Positions 47,183 to 57,681 of a stretch of DNA of 64,000 nt are shown piece after piece. The stretch spans positions 62,001-126,000 of the forward strand of contig NZ_AZRL01000021.1 of assembly GCF_002895525.1 (NCBI RefSeq). The letters run 5' to 3'. Within the stretch, counting starts at the first letter, position 1. Each line of letters opens with the position of its first letter. This DNA is from Petrotoga olearia DSM 13574. GTDB lineage: Bacteria > Thermotogota > Thermotogae > Petrotogales > Petrotogaceae. Under the pieces are notes generated by a model. That model ran no database searches, had not been told where the DNA came from, and saw only the letters and a list, made by a program, of their open reading frames with translations. The translations under genes and the position numbers were made by a program.

Positions 47183-48895
47183 TTGTCAAACAAAGATCTT
47201 TTATCAATAGCTTTAGGAAATGAAAAAGCGGATCTAGTATTCAAAAACGGGAAAATAATAGACGTTTTTAACGAAAAAGTTATAAAAGAGGATTTGGCCA
47301 TTTCCAATGGTGTAATAATCGGCTTTGGAAAGTATGAAGGCAGGGAAGAAGTTGACATAGAAGGCAAATTCATATCTCCGGGGTTTATAGATGCTCATCT
47401 GCATTTAGAAAGTACTATGGTGACAATAGAAGAATTCGCTAAAACGGTTATCCCTTTAGGAACCTTGACCCTTGTTGCCGATCCACATGAGATAGCAAAT
47501 GTAGCTGGGAAGGTTGGTATAAAATATTTCTTAACAATCGGGAATAACATACCATGGAATTTTAATTTAATGGTTCCTTCTTGTGTGCCCGTGACCACTT
47601 TCGATAAATCGGGATCTGTACTAAATGCAGAGAAAATAAAAGAATTAATTACAGAAGAAAATTTTTTTGGTCTTGGTGAGGTTATGGATTATGAAGGAGT
47701 TTTAACAGGTCAAGATTATATTTGGGATAAGATAGAACTCATGAAAGACTATTTCATTGATGGTCATGCTCCAAAATTACAAGGAAAAATTTTAAACGCC
47801 TATCTTTTAGCTGGAATCATGGCCGATCACGAAACTACATCCCCCAATGAGGCATTAGAAAAGATTTCAAAAGGAATGTACATAATGGTCAGGGAAGGTT
47901 CAGTCACAAGGGATCTTCAGAGTTTGTTACCTGCAATTAACGATAAAAACAACTGTAACTTTTTATTTGCCACAGATGACAAACACCCTGAAGACCTTAT
48001 CTCAGAAGGCCATATAAATTTTATGATTAAAAAGGCCATAAAACTTGGTATAGAACCTTTAAGGGCAATAAAACTCGCAACAATTAATGCTGCTCGTTCT
48101 TTAGGACTACACCGTTTAGGAGGGATTGCTCCAGGATACAAGGCTGATCTTCTAATAATAGATAATTTAGATGAATTGGGCATTTTCCAAGTGTACAAAG
48201 ACGGAAAAAAAGTAGCGGAAAATGGGAAAGCTTTATTCCAAGTTAATTCTAATAACTTTGAAAGGCCTCCAACAATTTTTCATTCTGTAAATATTGCCCC
48301 CATTAGAGAAGAGGATTTCAAAATTCCTAAAGGGAAAACTTACCGTGTTATTAACATGATTCAGGATCAGATTATCACAGGAGAGGAGTTTTTCTCATTT
48401 CCATACAGTTTTGAAGAAGAACGATTTATAAGGTATAATATAAATAAAATTGCGGTTGTAGAAAGACACAAAAGTACTGGAAAGATTGGTTTGGGTTTGA
48501 TAAGGGGTTTTGGATTAGAGTCTGGTGCCATCGCAAGCTCCATAGCTCATGATTCTCACAACATTATTGTTTTAGGCACAAATTCAAGCGATATGAAGAT
48601 AGCAGTAGAAAAAATTGCAGAAATTCAGGGAGGAATTGTGATTGCAAATAATCAAAAAATCGTTGATTTCATCGAACTACCCATTGGAGGGCTTATTTCT
48701 ACCGATCCAATCGGGAAAGTATCTGAAAAACTGCAAGAACTTAGAAAAATTGCACATAATTTAGGGGTCAAAACAAATAGTCCTTTCATGACATTGGCGT
48801 TTATGGGATTACCAGTGGTTCCCAAATTAAAGATAACTTGTGATGGGTTATACGACGTTGAAAATCATATCTTTGTATCATTGGTTGTAAATTGA
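47183..48895 (+). CDS. ade: Adenine deaminase (AdeC type)
   Basis: The 570-residue enzyme turns adenine into hypoxanthine and ammonia. Motifs include SPGFIDAHLHLESTM, VADPHEIANVAG, IDGHAPKL, FATDDKHPEDL and the C-terminal domain with AHDSHNIIVLGTN. Length is normal. The TTG start follows AAGGAGG. It feeds hypoxanthine to the molybdenum hydroxylases and lies beside a purine permease. Confidence 0.94.
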   Translation: MSNKDLLSIALGNEKADLVFKNGKIIDVFNEKVIKEDLAISNGVIIGFGKYEGREEVDIEGKFISPGFIDAHLHLESTMVTIEEFAKTVIPLGTLTLVADPHEIANVAGKVGIKYFLTIGNNIPWNFNLMVPSCVPVTTFDKSGSVLNAEKIKELITEENFFGLGEVMDYEGVLTGQDYIWDKIELMKDYFIDGHAPKLQGKILNAYLLAGIMADHETTSPNEALEKISKGMYIMVREGSVTRDLQSLLPAINDKNNCNFLFATDDKHPEDLISEGHINFMIKKAIKLGIEPLRAIKLATINAARSLGLHRLGGIAPGYKADLLIIDNLDELGIFQVYKDGKKVAENGKALFQVNSNNFERPPTIFHSVNIAPIREEDFKIPKGKTYRVINMIQDQIITGEEFFSFPYSFEEERFIRYNINKIAVVERHKSTGKIGLGLIRGFGLESGAIASSIAHDSHNIIVLGTNSSDMKIAVEKIAEIQGGIVIANNQKIVDFIELPIGGLISTDPIGKVSEKLQELRKIAHNLGVKTNSPFMTLAFMGLPVVPKLKITCDGLYDVENHIFVSLVVN

Positions 48896-48918
48896 CATTT
48901 AAAAAGGGGGTTAAACTT

Positions 48919-50241
48919 ATGGCAAACACTCAGCAAAAAGGTTTTTTTGAAAGGGCTTTCAAGTTAAAAGAGAACGGTACAAACGTTAGAACTGAGGTCT
49001 TAGCAGGTATCACAACGTTTATGACGATGGCTTATATCATCTTCGTAAACCCTTCTATACTTAGTGATGCAGGAATGCCTTTCAACGGTGTCTTCATAGC
49101 CACTATAGCTGGTGCAATTTTAGGTACTGTCATGATGGCCTTACTTACCAATTATCCGTTTGCATTGGCTTCAGGAATGGGCTTGAATGCTTTCTTTGCC
49201 TATTCAGTCGTAATAGGTATGGGGGTTTCGTGGCAAACCGCCCTAGGAATAGTATTTATAGAAGGTATAATCTTTATTGTGCTTAGTGTTACACCTGTAA
49301 GAAAGATGATCGTTAATTCGATTCCAATGAGTTTGAAAACGGGGATAAGTTCAGGAATAGGTTTATTTATAGCTTTTATAGGTTTGCAAAACGCTGGTAT
49401 AGTAGTAGCAGATCCTGCAACATTGGTAAGAATGGGAGACTTATTCGCTGGACCAGCTTTAATAGCACTATTAGGCCTAATTATAACGGGAATTTTACAC
49501 GCTTTAAGGGTAAAAGGGGCTCTATTGTTGGGAATTATAATCGCTACGATTTTAGGACTATTCAACGGTGTTACACCAGCACCTGAAGGTGTTGTAGCAT
49601 TGCCAAAAATGGCTGACTGGTCTCAAGTTTTGTTCCAACTCGATATTAAATCTGCATTTAATATCGGCATGATAGGTGTTTTAATTTCTTTCTTATTTGT
49701 AGATCTTTTTGATACTGCAGGTACGTTGGTAGGGGTTAGTCAACAAGCGGGTTATTTGAAAGAGGACGGATCTTTACCAAAAGCAGATAGAGCTCTTTTA
49801 GCTGACGCTATCGCTACTACAGGTGGTGCCGTATTTGGAACCAGTACGGTTACAACATACGTTGAATCTGCTTCAGGTGTCTCAGAAGGCGGAAGAACTG
49901 GGTTAACAGGTATAGTCGTGGCTATTTTATTCTTTCTTTCTTTGTTCTTTCAACCTATAATAGCTATAGTTCCAGGTGCTGCAACAGCACCAGCTTTGAT
50001 AATCGTCGGCGTAATGATGTTGTCGAATATAAGAAGCATAAAATGGGAAGATTTTACTGAAGTTTTTCCGGCTTTCGTGGCAATGATAGTAATGCCTTTA
50101 ACTTATTCTATTTCTAACGGAATAGCTCTAGGCTTTATAACCTATCCTTTAATCAAATTATTCACTGGCAAAGGTAAAGAAGTTCACTGGTTAGTATACG
50201 TTTTGTGTGCTCTTTTTATTGTCTACTTTATTTGGCTTTAA
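48919..50241 (+). CDS. AzgA-type NCS2 family purine permease
   Basis: The protein of about 440 residues is strongly hydrophobic with about 12-14 membrane segments. It has ITTFMTMAYIIFVNPSIL, GMGLNAFFAYSVV, FVDLFDTAGTLVGVSQQAG and STVTTYVESASGVSEGGRTG, the marks of the AzgA/PbuG branch (adenine, guanine, hypoxanthine uptake). The ATG at 48919 follows AAAGGGGG; the frame back to 48892 overlaps the ade stop. Unlike the broken permease at 27297, this one is intact and would supply the pathway. Confidence 0.9.
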   Translation: MANTQQKGFFERAFKLKENGTNVRTEVLAGITTFMTMAYIIFVNPSILSDAGMPFNGVFIATIAGAILGTVMMALLTNYPFALASGMGLNAFFAYSVVIGMGVSWQTALGIVFIEGIIFIVLSVTPVRKMIVNSIPMSLKTGISSGIGLFIAFIGLQNAGIVVADPATLVRMGDLFAGPALIALLGLIITGILHALRVKGALLLGIIIATILGLFNGVTPAPEGVVALPKMADWSQVLFQLDIKSAFNIGMIGVLISFLFVDLFDTAGTLVGVSQQAGYLKEDGSLPKADRALLADAIATTGGAVFGTSTVTTYVESASGVSEGGRTGLTGIVVAILFFLSLFFQPIIAIVPGAATAPALIIVGVMMLSNIRSIKWEDFTEVFPAFVAMIVMPLTYSISNGIALGFITYPLIKLFTGKGKEVHWLVYVLCALFIVYFIWL

Positions 50242-50271
50242 ATTTTTTAGGTAAGGAAGTGAAGTTTTACA

Positions 50272-50889
50272 ATGATATCAGCGGTGGTATTAGCGGCTGG
50301 AGAGTCCCTAAGGATGAAGACTCCAAAGCAGATTTTGCCTTGGGGAGACAAAACTGTTTTAGAAACCGTTGTTACTAGACTTTTGAAATGTCAATATATA
50401 GATGACGAAATAATAGTCGTTTTAGGAGGCAACTTTGAGAAGATAGGCCCCATTTTTTCGAAGTATGAAGACCACCGTTTGAAAATTGTAAAGAATAACG
50501 ATTACAAAAAAGGCATGTTAACAAGTGTTTGGAGTGGTTTAAACTCGTTATCCAAAGATTCTGAATTCATACTCTTCACACTTGGAGACATGCCTTTAAT
50601 CAAAATTCAAACCTTCAATGAACTTACTAGATTTGCAATAAATAACAAAACAATCATATTAGCACCTACCTATCAAGGGAGAAGAGGTCACCCACTGATT
50701 GTACATAAAAGTCAGATACCCGATATTTATCAATTATCTGGACCTGGAGGATTAAGAACACTCTTAAGTAATCATCCTGAACGGGTATCTCTTCACGAGG
50801 TTAACGATGAAGGCATTATCATCGATATCGATACAATTGAAGATTACAATATATATCTAAAAACACAAAAAGGAGATGATAGTGAATGA
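50272..50889 (+). CDS. MocA-like molybdenum cofactor cytidylyltransferase (NTP transferase family)
   Basis: The 205-residue protein has VVLAAGESLRMKTPKQILPW near the start and FTLGDMPLI with the metal-binding Asp, then RRGHPLIVH, as in MocA/YgfJ. MocA adds CMP to molybdopterin to make the cytosine dinucleotide form used by bacterial hydroxylases of this family. Position beside the hydroxylase genes supports this. The stop overlaps the ABC binding-protein start, with GGAG upstream of that. Confidence 0.85.
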   Translation: MISAVVLAAGESLRMKTPKQILPWGDKTVLETVVTRLLKCQYIDDEIIVVLGGNFEKIGPIFSKYEDHRLKIVKNNDYKKGMLTSVWSGLNSLSKDSEFILFTLGDMPLIKIQTFNELTRFAINNKTIILAPTYQGRRGHPLIVHKSQIPDIYQLSGPGGLRTLLSNHPERVSLHEVNDEGIIIDIDTIEDYNIYLKTQKGDDSE

Positions 50890-51890
50890 AAAGAATCTCA
50901 TCCTTTTTTTTGATTTTATTTCTTTTAACTTTCACATCAGTTTTATTGTCTGAAACCATAACGGTTATAGATATGGTTGGAAGGGAGGTAACTGTACCTT
51001 CTAAAATTGAACGTATCGTGACAACTTACAAGCCAGCAACTCAATTTGTATTTGCATTAAACGCTCAAAAAATGCTTGTTGGTGTGGATAATACATCAAC
51101 AAAAGAAAAATTATTTACTTTAATCTATCCAGAGGTCGAATCTTTAATAGAAGTAGGTTCAAAAAGAGAAGGAGTAAATATTGAAACTGTTGCTTCTTTA
51201 AATCCAGATTTAGTAATATTATTTCCACATAACCAGGCTGAATTCACCGCTTCCAAATTAGAAACGCTGGGAATTTCCACCATTATTATCAATCCCGAAA
51301 GTTTAGAAGAAATAAGAGAAACAAATAGACTATTAGGAGAAGTATTAGGATTAGAAGATAGAGCAAAAACTGTAGATGACCAGTTTGATAATATTTTAAA
51401 AATACTAGAAAAGGCTAAAAATTTGCCAGAAGATCAGAAAAAAGTTGTCTATTTTGCTAATTCTCAACTATTAGATACCGTGGGAAAAAATATGATGCAA
51501 ACGGATATAATAGAGTGGGCTGGCGGAATTAATCCAGCGGCAAAAAGCGATGCAGGGTTCATAAAGATATCTCCAGAACAGTTAATAGCTTGGAATCCTG
51601 ATTTTATAGTTACATCCCAAAAATTCCAAGGTGATATAGATCAATTGTATAAAGAAGTAAAATATCAAAACGTTAAGGCTTTTAAAAACAAACAAATATA
51701 TCGCTTCCCCTCCATCCTTGAACCATGGGATTATCCTAACCCATCATCTTATTTGGGTATGTTATGGTTAGCAACAAAAATACATCCTGAACTTTTTTCG
51801 GATATTGATTTCGATAAAGTAGCTGACGAATTTTACGATACTTTATACGGAGTTCCATACAGTGAATTGTTATCTAAAATTGAAAAGTAA
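50886..51890 (+). CDS. ABC transporter substrate-binding protein, BtuF/FepB/MolA type
   Basis: The 334-residue protein starts with a signal peptide (SFFLILFLLTFTSVLLSE). The helical-backbone binding fold follows (DMVGREVTVPSKIERIVTTY, SLNPDLVILF, EWAGGINPAA, IYRFPSILEPWDYPNPSSY). This family binds metal chelates, cobalamin or, in MolA, molybdate/tungstate. No lipobox Cys is seen. Its overlap with the MocA-type gene and closeness to Mo enzymes make molybdate or tungstate a good guess, not a certainty. Confidence 0.85.
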   Translation: MKRISSFFLILFLLTFTSVLLSETITVIDMVGREVTVPSKIERIVTTYKPATQFVFALNAQKMLVGVDNTSTKEKLFTLIYPEVESLIEVGSKREGVNIETVASLNPDLVILFPHNQAEFTASKLETLGISTIIINPESLEEIRETNRLLGEVLGLEDRAKTVDDQFDNILKILEKAKNLPEDQKKVVYFANSQLLDTVGKNMMQTDIIEWAGGINPAAKSDAGFIKISPEQLIAWNPDFIVTSQKFQGDIDQLYKEVKYQNVKAFKNKQIYRFPSILEPWDYPNPSSYLGMLWLATKIHPELFSDIDFDKVADEFYDTLYGVPYSELLSKIEK

Positions 51891-51922
51891 TTCTATAAAC
51901 TTATTTATATGGAGATATTAAT

Positions 51923-52966
51923 ATGCATTTTCACATTAAAAATCATACTACAGTTCAAAAAAATAGAAGAATACTTTTATATCTCACATTAATTTTATTA
52001 TTAGTATTTATTATTTCACTTTTTGTTGGTAGATACCCCCTATCATTTTCCGAAATTACTACAACGATAAAAAACTTAGTTTTAGGCAATGAGGTACAAA
52101 AAACCAACGAATGGTTAGTTTTCTACCACATTCGGTTACCTAGAATAATACTGGTAATATTTGTTGGTTCCGTTTTATCTATAACTGGCGCAACATATCA
52201 AAGTGTTTTTAGAAACCCTCTGGCTTCTCCATCAATTCTTGGCGTATCAGCGGGATCAGCATTTGGAGTAGCCCTAGCTATCTTAATCAGTGAAGATTTT
52301 TTAATCGGTACTTACTTATTATCTTTTGTTTTAGGGCTAGTTGCCGTTCTTTTTACTTTTTTCATTTCTGTTTGGAGTAAAGTAAAAGGGGTTACCGTCC
52401 TTGTTTTGGCAGGAATGGCTGTAACCTCTTTCTTCAACGCCTGTGTCTCTTTAGTACAATACTTAGCAGACCCTTACGAAAAATTACCTAATATTGTTTT
52501 TTGGCTAATGGGGAGTTTCAATAGGGCAGGCTGGAGAGAAGTATATATTTCATTATTTACAATGCTTCCAGGGATAATAATTCTTCTTATTTTAAGATGG
52601 TATTTGAACGTTATGTCTATGGGAGAAGAAGAAGCATTATCCATGGGAATAAATGTACGAAGAATGAGGATTTTATTGATCATTGTGAGTACAGTTATGG
52701 TTGCTCCCACCGTGGCTGTTGCAGGGCAAATAAGCTGGATTGGGTTAATTACTCCACATATTGCCAGGTATATAATAGGTGCAAACCATAGATACATGCT
52801 TCCTGCAACGTGTATCTTGGGTTCTGTGCTTCTGTTAATTATGGACGACATCGCCAGAACAATCACACCCGCAGAAATCCCTATAAGTATTGTTACCGCA
52901 TTTATAGGGGCACCATTTTTTGTCTATCTTTTATTAAGAAGAAGAGAAAGTGGGTGGAATCAATGA
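51923..52966 (+). CDS. FecCD/BtuC/MolB-family ABC permease
   Basis: The 347-residue membrane protein has about ten hydrophobic segments and the family marks LPRIILVIFVGSVLSITGAT, FRNPLASPSILGVSAGSAFG and GQISWIGLITPHIAR. It is the transmembrane part of a type II importer with the binding protein before it and the ATPase after it. The stop overlaps the ATPase start. GGAG precedes the ATG. Confidence 0.92.
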   Translation: MHFHIKNHTTVQKNRRILLYLTLILLLVFIISLFVGRYPLSFSEITTTIKNLVLGNEVQKTNEWLVFYHIRLPRIILVIFVGSVLSITGATYQSVFRNPLASPSILGVSAGSAFGVALAILISEDFLIGTYLLSFVLGLVAVLFTFFISVWSKVKGVTVLVLAGMAVTSFFNACVSLVQYLADPYEKLPNIVFWLMGSFNRAGWREVYISLFTMLPGIIILLILRWYLNVMSMGEEEALSMGINVRRMRILLIIVSTVMVAPTVAVAGQISWIGLITPHIARYIIGANHRYMLPATCILGSVLLLIMDDIARTITPAEIPISIVTAFIGAPFFVYLLLRRRESGWNQ

Positions 52967-53724
52967 TATCTGTTAATAATATATCTTTTTCTTACGACAC
53001 TGTTGGAGACACGATTAAAAATATCAGTTTTACTTTGAACAAAGGTGAACTAATTGCTTTGTTAGGGCCTAACGGTTCAGGTAAATCAACTATACTAAAA
53101 TGTTTAAACGGCATATTGAAGCCAAAAACTGGGGAAATATACATAGAAAATTACAATATTAAAGATTTAAGTTATAAAGAAATAGCAAAATTCATAAGTA
53201 TAGTTCCCCAGGAACATTCTGCCGTATTTTCATACCTTGTGATAGATATAGTAGCCATGGGAATCACTCCCTATCTTTCTTTTGGAAGGATGCCCACAAC
53301 AAAAGATTATAAGGAAGCATATACAAAGTTAGAATTTTTTAATATTCAACATCTTGCTGAAAAAAATTATAACCAATTGAGCGGCGGAGAGAAACAATTG
53401 GTGCTAATTGCAAGAGCTTTGATGCAAAATACAGATTACCTGATCATGGATGAACCTACTTCTCATTTGGATTTTAAGAATCAACATCTATTAATGGAAG
53501 AATTGAAAAAATTGAGTGAAAACGGAAAAGGAGTTATTACGGCACTTCATGATCCTAATCTTGCTTTAAGATTCTGTGATAGAATAATAATGGTAAAAAA
53601 TGGTGAAATAATATGTAGTGGCGATAAAACTGAAGTAATGAACTCACAAAATTTACAAATCCTCTACGACGTACCAGTTTCAATGAACAAGGTGGAAGAC
53701 GTTAGTATAATATACATAAACTAA
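52963..53724 (+). CDS. ABC transporter ATP-binding protein, FecE/BtuD/MolC type
   Basis: The 253-residue ATPase has Walker A LLGPNGSGKSTILKCL, the signature QLSGGEKQLVLIARAL, Walker B YLIMDEPTSHLD and the H-loop ALHDPNLA. The ATG at 52963 overlaps the permease stop (ATGA). The open frame reaching back to 52810 is inside the permease and is not used. It ends the purine/molybdenum run. Confidence 0.94.
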   Translation: MISVNNISFSYDTVGDTIKNISFTLNKGELIALLGPNGSGKSTILKCLNGILKPKTGEIYIENYNIKDLSYKEIAKFISIVPQEHSAVFSYLVIDIVAMGITPYLSFGRMPTTKDYKEAYTKLEFFNIQHLAEKNYNQLSGGEKQLVLIARALMQNTDYLIMDEPTSHLDFKNQHLLMEELKKLSENGKGVITALHDPNLALRFCDRIIMVKNGEIICSGDKTEVMNSQNLQILYDVPVSMNKVEDVSIIYIN

Positions 53725-53762
53725 TAAAATATTAAGAGTCTATAACTTTAGAAGGTGAAATT

Positions 53763-55919
53763 ATGGAAGAAACGAAAATAAAGGAAAAAGCACAATTTAA
53801 AGTAAGCAAGGGATTTCCAGTCTTAGGTACGTCTATAGATAGAGGAGGAGTTAATTTTGGTGTTTTCACGAGAAACGGAACATCAGTTACTTTAGAGATA
53901 TATGAAAATTACTATGATGAAGAACCAGCTTTTAAATATGTTCTCGATAAAAAAGAAAATAGAACAGGCAATATTTGGCACGTTTTTGTTGAACAAGCAA
54001 GAGCAGGTATGTCCTATGGTTGGCGTATTGATGGACCTTACAATCCAGAGGAAGGGTTTAGATTCAACAAAAACAAATTACTCTTAGATCCGTATGCTAA
54101 AGTAATTGGAGGAAGTTTAGATTTTTCGGAAGAATCCATTTTCGGTTATGACAAAAATGATCCTAAAAAAGACCTAAGTTTTTCTACTTTGGATTCTGCA
54201 AAGTCTCAAGTGAAATCTTTTATTTGGGATAGTCGTGGCTATAACTGGAAAAATGATGAAAATCCACGTCATCCACTAAACGATATGATTATTTATGAAC
54301 TTCATGTCAGACTTTACACAATAAATCCAAATTCTAATGTTGAACATCGAGGAACTTATAAGGGAATCGCTGAAAAAATAAATTATTTAAAAGGTTTAGG
54401 AGTAAACGCTGTTGAACTCATGCCTATCTTTGCGTTCCCTTTGAACGATAATCCCAACCTTAACCCAATAACTGGTGAACAGTTAAAAAACGTTTGGGGT
54501 TACAATCCTGTAAACTTTTTTTCAGTGACAAGTAATTACAGATATGGTGTAAAAATTGGTGAAGAAATAATTCAATTTCAGGATTTAGTTTTTGAATTAC
54601 ACAAAAATGGAATAGAAGTAATATTAGACGTTGTATTTAATCATACTGCTGAAGGAAATGAGTTAGGACCAACTCTCAATTTTAGAGGATTAGAAAACTC
54701 TGTTTATTATCTTTTGAACAATCGTAATCCAAGATATTATGAAAATTTTTCAGGAACTGGAAATACTATTAATTCTAGTCATTATGTTGTAAAACAAATG
54801 ATTTTGGATAGTTTGAGGTATTGGGTTTCCGAGATGCATGTAGATGGTTTTAGATTCGATCTAGCTTCTATTTTAGGAAGAGATTCAAAAGGAAATTGGA
54901 TTGGCGATTTGTCTCTATTAAAAGACATTGCTGATGACCCTATTTTGGCTGGAACCAAACTCATAGCAGAAGGTTGGGATGCCGCTGGAGGATACTACGT
55001 TGGTGATTTTCCCACTGGATGGGCAGAATGGAATGGAAAGTTCAGAGACACTGTGAGAAGATTTGTTAAAGGCGATAATGGTGTAGTTTCAGATTTAGCA
55101 ACCAGGATAGCTGGAAGCCCGGATCTTTTTGAAAAGAGAGGCAGAAAGCCTTACCATAGTGTCAATTTTATTACTTCACACGATGGATTTACCATGTGGG
55201 ATTTAGTTTCTTACAACACTAAGCACAATGAAGCTAACGGAGAAAATAATCGTGATGGAACTGACGCCAATTATAGTTTCAATTACGGGGTTGAAGGAGA
55301 GACTAACGACGAAAATATAATAAAACTCAGAAAACAACAAATTAAAAATTTCATAACTATATTAATGGTATCACAAGGGTTACCTATGATTTTAATGGGT
55401 GACGAATTCTGTAGAACTCAATTTGGTAACAACAACGCTTACTGCCAAGATAATTACATTTCATGGGTGGATTGGAGCAGAAAAGTAAAATTCAACGACA
55501 TTTTTAATTTCACAAAAAATATGATCAATTTCAGGAAAAGTCACTGTGCTTTAAGAAGAGACCGATTTTTCACTGGTAGAGATCTCAATGGTGATGGAAT
55601 AGCCGATATAACCTGGCATGGTGTTAAGCCCTTTAAACCAGATTTTGGATACCATTCTCATAGTCTCGCATTTATGATAAGTGGGGAAGATTATATTCAA
55701 GGATGCAAAGAAAACGATAATGATATATACATAGCTTTAAATTCTTTTATAAAGGATTTACAATTTGAAATTCCAAAATTACAAAATGGGAAAAAATGGT
55801 ATAGGGTAGTAGATACATCTGAAGAATCACCCAACGATTTCCTCTTAGAACCTTCTATAGTCAAAGACAATCACTATATTGTACATTCAAGAAGCTCAAT
55901 AGTTTTAATTTCAAAATAA
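53763..55919 (+). CDS. glgX: Glycogen-debranching enzyme (GlgX/isoamylase type, GH13)
   Basis: The 718-residue enzyme cuts alpha-1,6 branches in glycogen or amylopectin. An N-terminal CBM48-like domain ([36 protein letters not shown]) leads to the catalytic barrel: [28 protein letters not shown] with the nucleophile, [17 protein letters not shown] with the acid, and [17 protein letters not shown]. No signal peptide, so it is cytoplasmic. AAGGTGA precedes the ATG. It may work with the small GH13 enzyme at 15191 and the phosphoglucomutase at 61610. Confidence 0.92.
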   Translation: MEETKIKEKAQFKVSKGFPVLGTSIDRGGVNFGVFTRNGTSVTLEIYENYYDEEPAFKYVLDKKENRTGNIWHVFVEQARAGMSYGWRIDGPYNPEEGFRFNKNKLLLDPYAKVIGGSLDFSEESIFGYDKNDPKKDLSFSTLDSAKSQVKSFIWDSRGYNWKNDENPRHPLNDMIIYELHVRLYTINPNSNVEHRGTYKGIAEKINYLKGLGVNAVELMPIFAFPLNDNPNLNPITGEQLKNVWGYNPVNFFSVTSNYRYGVKIGEEIIQFQDLVFELHKNGIEVILDVVFNHTAEGNELGPTLNFRGLENSVYYLLNNRNPRYYENFSGTGNTINSSHYVVKQMILDSLRYWVSEMHVDGFRFDLASILGRDSKGNWIGDLSLLKDIADDPILAGTKLIAEGWDAAGGYYVGDFPTGWAEWNGKFRDTVRRFVKGDNGVVSDLATRIAGSPDLFEKRGRKPYHSVNFITSHDGFTMWDLVSYNTKHNEANGENNRDGTDANYSFNYGVEGETNDENIIKLRKQQIKNFITILMVSQGLPMILMGDEFCRTQFGNNNAYCQDNYISWVDWSRKVKFNDIFNFTKNMINFRKSHCALRRDRFFTGRDLNGDGIADITWHGVKPFKPDFGYHSHSLAFMISGEDYIQGCKENDNDIYIALNSFIKDLQFEIPKLQNGKKWYRVVDTSEESPNDFLLEPSIVKDNHYIVHSRSSIVLISK

Positions 55920-55938
55920 CAAAAGGAGGAGTTTTACA

Positions 55939-57603
55939 ATGCTCACTGATATCGAAATTGCTAGATCTGCAAAGCTAAAAAAAATTGATTTAATTGCCAA
56001 CGAACTGGATATCCCAGAGGAGTACTACAATCTTTACGGAAAAAACATCGCTAAAGTTTCCCACAAATATTTGAACGAGCTTGACTTCAAAAATGATGGT
56101 AATTTAGTAATGGTCACCGCTATTACTCCAACCCCTGCTGGTGAAGGAAAAACTACAACAAGTATCTCACTATCCATGGCTTTAAACAAAATCCACAAAA
56201 GGTCAATAGTTACGCTAAGAGAACCTTCTTTGGGTCCAGTAATGGGTATAAAAGGGGGCGCAGCAGGAGGTGGCTACTCTCAAGTCCTTCCTATGGAAGA
56301 CATAAACTTACATTTCACAGGAGACATTCATGCCGTTTCCTCAACCCATAACCTAGTATCTGCAGTTTTAGATGATTACATAAAGTACGATAAATGTGAC
56401 ATAGATTCAGCTGAAGTTTCTTGGCCTCGAACTATGGATATGAACGATAGAGCATTAAGGCAAATAATAGTGGCCTTGGGTGGAAAGAAAAACGGTTATC
56501 CTAGAGAAGACGGCTTTATCATCACAGCTGCTTCAGAAATAATGGCAATATTATGTTTGACAGAAAATTTAGAAGATTTAAAGAAAAAATTATCAAATAT
56601 AGTAGTTGCAAGAAATAAAAATAGAGAACCTGTAACTGTAAAAGATTTAGAAATCGCAGGGGCTCTTTCTGTACTGTTAAAAGATGCGATAAATCCTAAC
56701 TTAGTTCAAACAATAGAAAATACACCTGCTTTCGTTCATGGTGGACCTTTTGCAAATATAGCCCACGGAACCAATTCTATCTTAGCAACTAAACTTGCTT
56801 TGAAACTTTCTGATTTTGTTGTAACAGAAACAGGTTTTGGTTCTGATTTAGGAGGAGAAAAATTCTACGATTTTGTTGCTCCCACTTTTGGTCTGAAACC
56901 ATCTGTAACTGTATTGGTAGCCACAATAAGAGCTTTAAAATACCATGGAGGCCAAAACCTAAAAGATTTGAATACACCAAACCTTGAAAGTTTAGAAAAA
57001 GGGTTACCTAACTTACAGGTTCATGTTGAAAACCTTAAAAAATACAATATCCCTGTTGTTGTCTCTTTAAATAAATTTTACTCAGATACGGATGACGAGA
57101 TCAATATGGTAAAAGATTATTGCAATAAATTAGGCGTAGAAGTTAGTGTCAATGAAGGATTTGAGAAAGGCTCGGACGGTGCCATAGATTTAGCTGAAAA
57201 AGTAGTAAAAGTTAGTGAACAAAGTTCCGAATTGAAAAGTATTTACGACTTTGAAGATCCTTTAGAAGTTAAAATAGATAAGTTAGCAAAAAATATTTAT
57301 CGTGCAGCCGAGGTTGAATACTCTTCCCAGGCATTATCATCTATAAAATTTTTAAAAAAATACGGATACGAGAATCTCCCTGTAATTGTTGCAAAAACCC
57401 AGTATTCCATATCCGACGACCCCAAAAAACTTGGATTCCCAAAGGATTATACTTTTACAATAAGAGATTTTGAACTTTCAGCAGGTGCTGGTTTCATCGT
57501 TGCATTGGCAGGAGATATATTGAGAATGCCAGGTCTTTCAAAGGTTCCCAATGCAGTCAACATGGACATAGACAAAGAAGGAAACATCTCCGGGTTGTCA
57601 TGA
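55939..57603 (+). CDS. fhs: Formate-tetrahydrofolate ligase
   Basis: Fhs joins formate and tetrahydrofolate using ATP, or runs backwards to make ATP. The 554-residue protein has the ATP loop [36 protein letters not shown], and [13 protein letters not shown], all family signatures. AAAAGGAGG precedes the ATG. folD follows after 78 bases. In purine-fermenting anaerobes this enzyme recovers ATP from purine-derived formyl units, which may be its use here. Confidence 0.96.
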   Translation: MLTDIEIARSAKLKKIDLIANELDIPEEYYNLYGKNIAKVSHKYLNELDFKNDGNLVMVTAITPTPAGEGKTTTSISLSMALNKIHKRSIVTLREPSLGPVMGIKGGAAGGGYSQVLPMEDINLHFTGDIHAVSSTHNLVSAVLDDYIKYDKCDIDSAEVSWPRTMDMNDRALRQIIVALGGKKNGYPREDGFIITAASEIMAILCLTENLEDLKKKLSNIVVARNKNREPVTVKDLEIAGALSVLLKDAINPNLVQTIENTPAFVHGGPFANIAHGTNSILATKLALKLSDFVVTETGFGSDLGGEKFYDFVAPTFGLKPSVTVLVATIRALKYHGGQNLKDLNTPNLESLEKGLPNLQVHVENLKKYNIPVVVSLNKFYSDTDDEINMVKDYCNKLGVEVSVNEGFEKGSDGAIDLAEKVVKVSEQSSELKSIYDFEDPLEVKIDKLAKNIYRAAEVEYSSQALSSIKFLKKYGYENLPVIVAKTQYSISDDPKKLGFPKDYTFTIRDFELSAGAGFIVALAGDILRMPGLSKVPNAVNMDIDKEGNISGLS

Positions 57604-57681
57604 GTATTCAAACAGTAAGAGATTTATTTGCTTCATTGAAAACAATAAGATCTAGCTATCACTTTTAGGGGGTATCACATT

